Source: Phaeoceros laevis
Taxonomy: Eukaryota; Anthocerotophyta; Anthocerotopsida; Notothyladales
Length of the DNA stretch: 57,070 nt
Reading direction: 5' to 3'
NCBI GenBank assembly: GCA_049999765.1
Contig: JBNGIQ010009013.1
Span: 1-57,070 of the forward strand
The notes under the pieces are model-generated. The model was not told the origin of the DNA and did not search any database. It saw nothing but the letters and a program-made list of their open reading frames with translations. Below are positions 43,873-53,119 of the stretch, piece by piece (positions within the stretch are counted from its first letter, which is position 1; every line of letters starts with the position of its first letter). Position numbers and translations under genes: made by a program.

Positions 43873-44725
43873 CAGCAAGCAAGGCACGACTGGATGCCGC
43901 CATGAATGCTACCTTTCATATCCAGTCAAAAGCACTCAACATGAACTTCCAGCACACAGTTCCAATGATAGCATTTTATAAGCAATGCATATTACCCAAG
44001 ACCTTGTATGCAGCCCCGATCTAGGCTGTTGGCTGCCCAAAAACGGCATGGACAGAACTTGAAAAAGTCCAATGCCAGTTCTTCAAACGCCACTTCTCTA
44101 TCTCACAGAACACATGTTCGGCAATGTTGCTCGCTGAGCTAGGCCTATGTCCAGTGGGAATTGAAGCATTAGTCATAACAGCCCAATTCCTGCAACAGCT
44201 TACACATCTACCTTCTCACTGGTTACCAACAATGGCACTCCATGAACAATCAATTATGGCAGATACAACAAAACAGGGCTGGCTATATGAATGGCACCAG
44301 TGGTTGAGGAGATGGGGTCTTCAGGATTACAAGTTGCATCAACTCACACCACACATCATACGCAAGGCCTATCTGGATCATATATGGAAACAAGAGAATC
44401 AATCCTCATCTCAGCAACATTATGTAAATTCAATCAATGCTACAGTTACTCTTGCTCTACAAGATTACCTGCGGCAGGTTCTCCCATTCGCGCATGTTCT
44501 ATCTTGTATACAATTGCGTCTCCAAGTTACTTCCTGGTCAAATGTCACAGATGGGCGCAACAGGCAGGAAATCCTAACCCACCATGCCACTTATGTCAGA
44601 ATGCAACATCTGACATAGAACATCACATGATTTATGATTGTCCAATCACTGCCAGAATCAGGACGAAGCTACAATACAAGCAACTACTTCAGCAACAGTC
44701 CATGTTGACACTGTTCTCTGCTTGA

Positions 44726-45650
44726 CCTTCTAGCGCAGTGACAACATTTGCACATGACCTCTTATCACATATTCAGCATGCCATTCCGTTACAGCAACTC
44801 TCATCTACAGATTTCAGAGTCAGACACTTCATCAACACATGAAGACATGGACACCTTGACAAACACCACAGCAGATGAAGCCGATTACAGCTCCGACGAT
44901 TCAACTTCAAGTGAAGAGATCTCCACACCCCAGCAGGACGCAAGCTAGTTTCTATGCTCCTAGAACATCAACACAACAGTTTCAAATGCATCTTAGGAAC
45001 CATGCAGGCCCCAGCACATAGCTTATTCACGATAGATTCAGTGTTTAATTTATTGAAACTTTATTTTAGCCGATGTTACTCTTCAGGTTTTTTTTTTAGC
45101 CGATGCTTCACTTCGCTACTGATTGCCCTGTACTTGGCCAGTTCAACACGGCTTAGTCCTTAGTCATTTCATAATCACTAACGGCAAGAACTGTGGCAGT
45201 GTAAGCACTGTGAGTACTGCTCCAAAATTACGCGTTTACCTGAATAATTGAAGAATAATGTCCCAATTGACACTTACCACCAGCCTGAACAAAATGATTT
45301 CACTACCACACAAACAACATGTGCAACTCTGTGATGTTTAAACATCCACTAGGCACTATAGCATGATACCTCCAGGCCATAATTCCTTGCTCAGACAGAA
45401 TTCAGAATTCTATCTGACCAACAAAACATAACATGGATCAGCTTAATAACCATTTCAGCCCCATTTACAAACGTGCTACCATGAAATAGACAAAGACCTA
45501 GACCACTCCCACTACAAACACAACACAATGATCTCTGTCGCTGTAAGAATTGAGGACAGCATCACTTGAACCTTGGAATTAATCCTCACAACAATTGAAA
45601 CTATTGGGAATAGCCCTAACCCCTGGATAGGGTTTAGTATATCGTTTACT
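44726..45650. other. 3' tail of LINE-2 and spacer
   Basis: A frame at 44748-44948 encodes an acidic Ser/Thr-rich tail (TTADEADYSSDDSTSSEE) that may be the C-terminus of LINE-2. The words TTTTAGCCGATGYT occur twice near 45064-45110. Nothing else was recognised up to the gap. Confidence 0.35.
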
Positions 45651-45660
45651 NNNNNNNNNN
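45651..45660. other. assembly gap (10 N)
   Basis: Ten N bases interrupt the gypsy reverse transcriptase just after CKKNGKLR. Confidence 0.95.
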
Positions 45661-47711
45661 ACGCAACTTTCCATTCTTCTTGCAAGTAAACAAAATGGGT
45701 GCACCGTATGGAGATTTGGATGGTCTGATGTAGCCTTTCTGGAGTAGTTCCTCACATTGGCGTCGGGCTTCCTCAAGCTCCAATGGTGACATGTGGTATG
45801 CTGGTCTGTAGGGTGGCTTGTGCGAACCTTCCACAAGCTCAATGCGATGGTCAACTGAACAATGCGGAGGTAGGCCTGGTGGCAAGCCATCAACTAACAC
45901 ATCCCGATTTCTCTCAAGCAACTGCTGCAAGTCAGGGTCTGGGCACTTACTCACTGATGCGAACTTCTCCCGAATGAGAAATAACAGTGCCTGAGTACCT
46001 TGTTGCTGCAGATTCTTACGAATGGCCTTGGCAGAGACCTACTGAATACTGATCTTGGGCTTAGCATTCATCCTGCACAATTCTTCAGCACGGACTACCA
46101 ACTGTTCATGTCCAAATCTTAGGAGTAGTTCTCGTGTACTCCAGGTAATGGCAGGGTCATGTTGTTTAAGCCAAGGCATTCCCAAAATGACATCATAATC
46201 CTTGCGTAAGTCTGTAAAAGTAAATACCATGTTGGTGACAAAACGGCCTATACGCAGATTAACCCGCTTACTCAAGGTTGCCGGTGTAGGATCACGTATG
46301 CCGTTAGCCATGTCCACCACTCCGCATTCACGTTGTGTGTCCACCTGTAACTCCTTCGCTAGGCTTTTAGACAGAAAGTTGCTACTTGCACCACAGTCAA
46401 TTAGCACTTTGCATCGTTTTCCATTCAGCTTTGCATTTACTTTAAATAACTCACAGACTTCCATGTGCCCTTGGTCTTCTTGGGCCTTAGGCATGGGGTG
46501 TATGGATTCCCTAGCTGCCACCCCAATCATGGTTGGGGATCTTTGTTTCCCGACTCCTCACAAGCCTCATTTTGTGTTTGTGCAGAACTGCAGGCCTCTG
46601 CCGTATTCGCCTGTCAGGCCTGCCAATGCTGCTGCCCTCCTATAGCTGGTGGAGTTCCCCGTCCCCGACCTCTTCCTGGCGGGGCACCTCGCCCTCGACC
46701 TGCTCCTGGTCTTGGGCATGCTGGCGATTTGGTATAGGTAGCAGCCCTGTGTCCCCACTCTCCACAGTTGTAGCAATTTCCAGGAAATTCAATGGCATTG
46801 AGTTCCATTGGTGTGGCCCCACTTGTCTCCCCAGCTGGCTGTCTGCGTGTATTCCATCCTGACCAGTTCCAGGACCTCGTTCCATACAGCAGAGCTTCCG
46901 TCCTCTCAGCTATCAGGATTGCCTCTTGCAAAGTCTTTGGAGTCCGGATGTACACCTCTCGCTTGATGGCCTCTTTGAGGCCGTCCTTACACTTATCAAT
47001 CTTCTCGTCCTCCAACATGTCAGGAATGCTGAGTATAATGTCTAAGAATTCAGTTGTGTAAGTGGCTACAGACCTGCGCTGTGTTATTCGTTTTACTTTG
47101 TCACGAGCCACCAGTCGACTTTCCAAAGGCACAAACTGCGCCCTTATGTTCGCCAAAAAATCCTCCAACGTGTAGATCGGGGGCACCACACCCTGTGCCA
47201 CTTGTACCTCACGATGAATCCACCACACCATCGCTGCTCCCTTGATGAATGTTGTGGCTAACACCACCTGGCTCTCCACCGGAACAGCTCGCAAATACAT
47301 ATACACTCGAACTTGATGTATCCACTGCTCGATTACAACAGGATCTTGCCGTCCATCATATGGTTCTGGTGGCTTGGCCTTTACCGCTGCCACACTCGCC
47401 TGGGCAGCTGCCACCACCGGTGCCACCACTTGCTGTACAGCAGGTTGCTAAGTGGCAGCCTGTTGTTCGGTGGCTGCCTGGGCCATGACCGCCTGCTGGG
47501 CCACGGCCTGCTGCACTGCTGCCGCACGCAACTCTGCGGCTTCTCGCTCAGTTCTCGTCAAATCTAGCTCCCTCTGCAGTAGCTCTTCCAATTCCCGAAT
47601 CCTGGCTTCGCGCGTCTCCAGTAATCGCAGTGCCTCAGCTATGTTGGTGGGCAGAGGATTCTGCCCGATCCCTCTGCGAAATCTCCCATCGCGCTCAGTG
47701 CTGTGGCGCAA
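45661..47711 (-). pseudogene. Ty3/gypsy gag, protease and start of reverse transcriptase
   Basis: The minus-strand order is a Gag coiled coil (47711-47450; RLLETREARIRELEELLQ), a TAG at 47448-47450, and the Gag core (47429-46614; DPVVIEQWIHQVRVYMYLRA). Its zinc knuckle is CYNCGEWGHRAATY, whose last Cys is replaced by Tyr, and an Arg/Gly tail follows. The aspartic protease comes next (46530-46039; VLIDCGASSNFL, YDVILGMPWLKQHDPAI), then the reverse transcriptase N-terminus (45954-45661; DHRIELVEGSHKPPYRP, YGAPILFTCKKNGK), cut at the 10-base gap. The palm of the reverse transcriptase is missing. The remaining pol domains lie on the other strand from 48061, so the element has been rearranged. Confidence 0.85.
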
Positions 47712-48060
47712 TCAATTCTTCCTTGCACCCCAACAGCTCTTGAATGGCCCCTCCACGCCTTCACATGCGCCTATCAAAAAGAAAGAGCTCCTTTACGCCC
47801 TCGCGCCTTCACCTTTTGCACACGTTTTTATGCCTTCACGTCCTCGTGCCTTCGCGTCTACACAAGCCTTCACGCCCTCTCGTGCATCATCCACATATAA
47901 TAAAAACACACCCCTCCGTGCGCCTTGCGCCTGGTCTCCGCTCTCCTTGGCCTGGTCTCCGTGCGCCTTGTGCCTGGTCTCCGCGCGCCTCGCGCCTGGT
48001 CTCCGCGCGCCTCGCGCCTGGTCTCCGCGCGCCTCGCGCCTGGTCTCCGCGTCCCTGGCA
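47712..48060. repeat. junction region with a 22-bp minisatellite
   Basis: This lies between the divergent gypsy halves. From about 47929 to 48052 a unit of the form GCCTGGTCTCCGCGCGCCTC repeats about six times with a 22-bp period. The sequence before it is C/T-rich (ACGCCCTCGCGCCTTCACC). Frames here are low-complexity. Confidence 0.7.
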
Positions 48061-50093
48061 ATTCTTGGCCTTGCATCCTACTATCGTAAATTTGTCGAGA
48101 AGTTTGCACACAAGGCAGCCCTGCTGACCATGCTCTTACAGGAGAAGCAGACTTGGTGCTGGAAAGAAGAACAAGAGCATGCTTTTCAGTTGCTCAAAGA
48201 GGCACTGACCAGTACCCCGGTCTTGGCGTATCCTAACATGAATTTTCCTTTCGTGATTGCTACAGATGCATCAGATCGAGCCGTAGGAGCTGTGCTGCAG
48301 CAAGACACTGGACAAGGTTTACAGCCGGTGGCATATTTTAGCCGCAAGCTTAAAGGTGCGGAGCTCAATTGGGCAGTCCATGAAAAAGAAACTCTAGCAC
48401 AAGTACTGGCCCTAAAACAATAGCGGTGTTATGTGGAAGGTATGAGATTCACGCTAGAGACAGACCACAGCCCACTGGTATTCCTACAAACACAACCACT
48501 CTTATCTTGCAAACAGGCTCGCTGGTTAGAGTATTTTCAGCAATATGACTTTTGTGTTAAATACAAGCGTGGGTCTGAAAATCAGGCTGCAGATGCTCTT
48601 AGTAGAGAAGACCTTGATGCTGTTCAGTTGGCTATTGGTGAACATCCAAGTTGGAGGTAGGAAATATCTGCAGCTCTACTTATAGACTCAAAGCTCGCAC
48701 AACATACAAGGCAATACAAGCAGGGCAGAATGACAGGCAGCAACAACAAGATAGGCTATTATACTGGAAGGGTAGGCTGTTCATTCCAAACCTACCTCAC
48801 ATTAGACTGGCCATTTTGCAGGAGGCCCATGATACGCCATCATCCGGGCATCAAGGGGTACACAGGACCACAGAGTTGGTGGAACACCACTACTACTGGA
48901 GTACACTTAAACGAGATGTCAAGGATCTGATTCTAAACTGTGATACATGTCAGCGCACGAAGCCCTTGCGAACCCGTCCAGTAGGTCTCGTCCAGCCCCT
49001 TCCTGTACCATTAGAGCCCTGGGAGCAAGTAGCTTTGGATTTTGTTGTGGGATTACCTTCATCACATGGGTATGATGCCATTTTGGTTTTTGTTGACAAG
49101 TTAAGCCGCATGATCCACATGGCACCAACTATAGAGCAGTGTGCAGCTATAGAGGCAGCAGATTTGTTCTTAAAAAATTTTTATAGATTGCATGGTCTTT
49201 CTAAATCGTTGATTAGTGACAGGGATACTCGATTCACATCCAATTTCTGGGAGGCGCTGCATAAGGGCCATAGCACAAAGATCCGCCTATCAACTACCTA
49301 TCATCCAGAGTCTGATGGCAGCACAGAGAGGGTTAACTAGGCAGCAGAGGATATGCTCTGTGTATTTGTTAGCACACATCAAGAGGACTGGGCGGACTAT
49401 CTCTACTTGGTGGAATTTGCTCACAATAATGCTATCAACAACTCAACCAAGGTGACACCTTTTTTCCTGAACCACTTTTGTCACCCTTGCACTTTACTTG
49501 AAGCCCCCATTATGGCTGCCGAGCGGGTGCCCGCAGCTCGTAACTTTCTGCAGGTCCGCGCAGATGTCTTACAACAAGCTCGGACCTATGCTATTGAGGC
49601 CCAAAATCGGCAGTAGCAGCAGGCAAACCGACATCGCAGGCATGTTGTTTATGAACCTGGCACTTTAGTTTTGCTTTCTACTAAGTATCTGAAGCTAGAT
49701 ATGGGTAGCAGGAAGTTGGCGGACAGATGGATAGGACCATTTCGTATTCTCTCCCGTATTGGAGAAGTGGCTTATAAGTTGGAGCTCCCTGCGCATTTTG
49801 GCTGCCATCCAGTCTTTCATGTTTCATTACTTCGTCTGTACAGAGGTGTGCCTCCTCCTCGGCGCCCACCCCAACTTGTAGACGGCCAGCAAGAATTCGA
49901 AGTGGATAGAATCCTGTAGCATCGGTTGCGACGACGGCAACTGCAGTTCCTTGTGCTCTGGAAAGGTTATCCCGTGGAGAACGCAACCTGGGAGCCTTTG
50001 CGCAGTGTTCAAGACTTTAGCGCACTAGATGATTATGTACGCCTGCATCCCATTCCAGGCCTCGAGGACGAGGCCTCCCCCCCGGGGGAGTAG
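48061..50093 (+). pseudogene. Ty3/gypsy chromovirus RNase H, integrase and chromodomain
   Basis: This starts in the reverse transcriptase thumb (LASYYRKFVEKFAHKAALL). RNase H follows with FVIATDASDRAVGAVLQQD and ETDHSPLVFL. Integrase has a His/Cys finger ending CDTCQRTK, catalytic region LDFVVGLP and ISDRDTRFTS, and YHPESDGSTERVN. After TKYLKLDMGSRKLADRWIGP comes a C-terminal chromodomain (FEVDRIL, then QFLVLWKGYPVENATWEPL), which identifies a chromovirus. Domain order is normal for the 3' half of pol. In-frame TAG codons stand at 48421-48423, 49338-49340, 49614-49616 and 49917-49919. The natural end is TAG 50091-50093, within a purine tract (CGGGGGAG) that should be the polypurine tract. Confidence 0.9.
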
Positions 50094-50094
50094 T

Positions 50095-50526
50095 TGTCAT
50101 GGTGCGCTGTGTAAAAAGGGTCGTAGATAGGAAATAGCTAGCTAAGTATGTCAAAGTGTGAAAGGAGTCAAGAGGTGGCACGATATTATTGGTGCATGGT
50201 ACGGTCGAATTAGCGCTCACTTAACTGCATGTTTCAGACATATAAATACTAATCTAAAAACCCTAAGGAGCGGGGTTTTTTGTGGGCGTAACACTCCAAC
50301 ACCGCCAACACGAGATCTGATATCAACCTTTCTGGTCCAGAGCCGGCAAACCATTAATACAGCTTGGGCACAGTAACACGTGTTGTCTTTGCAAGCACTG
50401 TTGCCAGCAACGGGTAACCAAAGCACCTTGTGCTTTATTAATTTTTTACACTTGCTTGATTCACAGCTGTTGCTTTTCCAGCGGGGCGAACCTGCCTAGT
50501 TGATTCTGGATCAAGGCTGATCAATG
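50095..50526 (+). mobile_element. probable 3' LTR of the gypsy element
   Basis: It begins TGTCATGG immediately after the purine tract. TATAAATA at 50241-50248 suits the LTR promoter. The right end is uncertain; TCAATGCA near 50526 is offered only because it ends in CA. No 5' LTR copy is in the window to fix the boundary. Confidence 0.45.
50241..50248 (+). promoter_or_regulatory. TATA box in the putative LTR
   Basis: TATAAATA in the context AGACATATAAATACTAATC, about 145 bases into the putative LTR. Confidence 0.45.
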
Positions 50527-50779
50527 CAGCTGGATCTCAGATCAACGCTTGACTCGCTTTTTGATTTTCCCCGACTATTTTATAGCCTCTTGGGATACGA
50601 ACTGATTACACAGCCATTTAGTGGGGTCCCCTGGAAGCTGCAAGCAAACACACCTTCTCAACTATACTTGCCCACGAGTTTCAGGTTTAGCTGGCCACAA
50701 ACGCAATGTGTGGTGTCAGTTTCTCCCTAACCTAAACTTGTGTAATACTTTCCCTCCAAAACAGACCTTCGCCTGCTGC

Positions 50780-51125
50780 CTACATAAACCCATTTGGACA
50801 TCACCTTTTGATAGACTCTGAGGCTTTCACTTTGTGGCCTGCTCCCAGCTCAGTGCCCTGCTCCCAGCTCAGTGCCTTGCTCCCAACTCAGTGCCCTGCT
50901 CACAGTGCCTTGATCAGCTGCCACAATCCCTATCCAACATGACCCAGCAGGTCAGCTCTTTTTGTTTTTTTCTGCTTGTGATGCTTTTTTGGACTTACCA
51001 TTGTGCTGGAAGGCCTGGATCTGCCAGAACGACCAGAAATTCAGCCTATGAAGCCTTTCTGGCACTGAAGAAGGAAGGTGGAGGGGCCAGCCTCACCAGC
51101 TGACATGCCTAGCACATTTGGGAGG
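50780..51125 (+). repeat. copy 6 of the TATA / CT-leader / ACTGATGA family, short form
   Basis: CATAAACCC near 50783 is followed by a 19-bp leader minisatellite (CTGCTCCCAGCTCAGTGCC, about 50840-50910). GGCACTGAAGA (CTGAAGA 51065-51071) comes next, with a GGTG/CACC stem and the upstream CCAGAAATTCAGCC word shared with other copies. Confidence 0.45.
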
Positions 51126-51664
51126 CTGCTTGGGACACACTGGTGCTGTGACCCATCAGCCTGTTGTAAGAATGAGTGTTTTTTACCTTTTTTGTTATGT
51201 TTAGACCTGGAGAAGCCTTGTCAATGCTTGCTAAAGATCTGTTGTGTGGAATGATGTCCCAGAACTCGCTGTACCTACTGCTGCAACAACACAAATCGAT
51301 GCACATGGGTTAGGGTGCACAAGGCAATCAATACCTGTGCTCCTAAATGCTCAGATTGAGTGCAACATGACCTTACCATGCTCTGGCCGTGGACCACATA
51401 TGCTTTTTGCACTATCCACTGCCCTGCTGCTACCATTCCTCGAGTATGCTATCTCTTTGTACAGTCTCCTTGTGTAGTTTCCTTGTGAAGTCTGCTGCTT
51501 CACAAAAGGTGCTCACGATACTTGCGTTTTCATAAAAAATGTTGTTCCTGCCCTAAAATGGACGCTGCTTTGGTTTTTTTTGGTTGCTGTTCCTATCCCT
51601 GCAAGAGGACCTCCTAGGAGGCAATCGACTAGGAAAAATATTGCTTTGTTGACATTTTGACTAT

Positions 51665-51885
51665 TGTGTATATATATATGAAACATACATACATGCGCAA
51701 ATTCACTTTTTTACTCACTGTAGCTGGTGCAGCATTCTGAGTCCCGTTGTCCATGTCCACAAGTCCGCAAGCTTGTTGTGTGTCCACTTGCAAACGCTTG
51801 GCCAACTCCCTCGAGAGGAAATTACACCATAATCGATTAAAACCGTACATGGTGTGCCATTTAACCTGGTTTGCACCTTAACCCC
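51665..51885 (-). pseudogene. Ty3/gypsy protease fragment
   Basis: The minus strand reads NGTPCTVLIDYG, then NFLSRELAKRLQVDTQQACG and VSKKVNLRM. It is colinear with the protease at 46.1-46.5 kb (VLIDCGASSNFLSKSLAKEL). Short, with a small deletion after the active-site Asp-Tyr-Gly. A remnant of a related element. Confidence 0.7.
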
Positions 51886-53099
51886 TAGTGGACAGGAGCT
51901 AATTCCTGCGCATTGGTGGTTTAGGGTTTTTGCATATATTTTGTGTTTAAATGTTTTTTTTTGAAAAAAAACCTTCCATCATGTTTTTTGCGATGTACTC
52001 TTTCATTCAAGCCACAGATCATCATCACTTGATATCATGAGGCACCTCATTTTACCCTATATCCAAATTTTTGAACTTACTGTTTTACTACCTTTTGCCT
52101 TGGTTATGTCTCTGTTTAGGGGCTTTTCCGTATTTTTTTGATTTGCATGTTCCACTCCATGTGTCCTTCATGTCCACCAAATTTTGGACAATTTTGACAT
52201 GTTATTGGTACATTTTTCCCCTTCAAATCCATGCCTTAGAAATTTTTCCATCACTATCCCTCTTATTTTTCCTCATGCACTTCCTGGTTCCATTGAGCCT
52301 TGGGAGGGTGGTATTGAGGGGCCCGTGACCTCTTCTTGGGGTTGCTTGCACGGTGCAAGGTTTTGCCATGCCTGGGCGCACAGAGCGCGCTTGATTCCTA
52401 GCGTCCACCGTCGCGCGCGCATCGCGCTCATGCCAAGCATCCATGCATCCATGGAAGTGGCAGCACCTCCAGCTCTGGAACTGAAGATGCAGCCCCCGGA
52501 GCTGGGATCGTGGGATTGCAGCTGCAATCCCAGCTGCAATTTTTGGGGCAGCAGCCAGCAGCAACCAACAGCATTTGCTGCCACCCTGGCTGGCCATGGC
52601 AGGCACCTGGTGCAGAGGGCTCTAGCACCTTCTGTGCTACCCTAGGTGGCCCGCAACAGGGCGTGGCGGCCTGCGGCATCTGCTGCGGCACCTGGCGACC
52701 CGGGCCAGCAACTGCCGCAACCCTGCAGGCGGCCACGAACAGCTGCGCCATCTGCCCTCTCTCCTTGCAGCAGCGCCATCTGCCCGCTCTCCTTGCAGCA
52801 GGTTGTGTAGTGCTTGATGAATGCCAGGAAACCCCCATGGCAGTGAAACCGGTACCGGACGTGAGGCCGCGGTGGCCTCCTCAGGTGGTGCAGGCGATTG
52901 ATTGCAGCTGCGATTTCGCAGCTACGAGTGATGGCAGCTGCCAGTGATCCCAGCTGCGATCAATGGCAGCTGCGATTGTTGTATACAGAGGATTTTAGAA
53001 GGTTCTATAGGATGAGCTTAGAGCTTCTAGAGTAGGGTACTGTCAAGCAAACCATAGAGGGGTTCTGGAAGCAAAGAACCGAAATTCCTGGTTGCAATG
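51886..53099. other. non-coding region with a GC-rich palindrome cluster
   Basis: AT-rich to 52330, then GC-rich. CTTGCAC-G-GTGCAAG lies at 52345-52359. A perfect 22-base palindrome centred on GCAGCTGC lies at 52511-52532, with further GCAGCTGC cores at 52904, 52934 and 52967. GGTACCGGACGTGAGG at 52851 resembles half of the E2 palindromic site. Open frames on both strands at 52.2-52.9 kb overlap each other and are not supported. Confidence 0.45.
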
Positions 53100-53119
53100 G
53101 CTTCCAAACGCTGCTTGAC

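Larger units (their letters stand above)
41270..44725 (+). pseudogene. LINE-2: non-LTR retrotransposon polyprotein, decayed
   Basis: Endonuclease signs start near 41275 (VIYWNLNGYQEQKFLPLL), with VFFIGDINIRI at about 41510-41545 in place of the usual GDFN, and SVVDLLL...DSNHMPLYLKI at about 41807-41930. The 427-codon frame 42155-43438 is an almost intact reverse transcriptase: IRIGKASDKYGLRMEYFKLL, FRYIMLNTMFYKIYA, YACFIDFRKAFDLI (motif A), and LLFADDLVLLS (motif C). GLRQGFSQSPT replaces the usual QGCPLSP. It continues beyond a 364-bp insertion with AASKARLDAAMNATFHIQ, a TAG at 44022-44024, and the Cys-Cys-His-Cys end domain CHLCQNATSDIEHHMIYDC near 44580-44640. Confidence 0.85.

Noticed and set aside
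2720-49919. Reassigned genetic code (TAG read as glutamine)
   Set aside because: TAG is used as a normal end at 50091-50093 and 4021-4023, homologous copies carry CAG at the same places, and the genes also have frame shifts and other stops. Mutational decay explains it better.
52184-52947. Open frames of 100-150 codons on both strands at 52.2-52.95 kb
   Set aside because: They overlap on opposite strands, are Ala/Gln/Cys-rich from GCAGC repeats, and show no domain or splice evidence.
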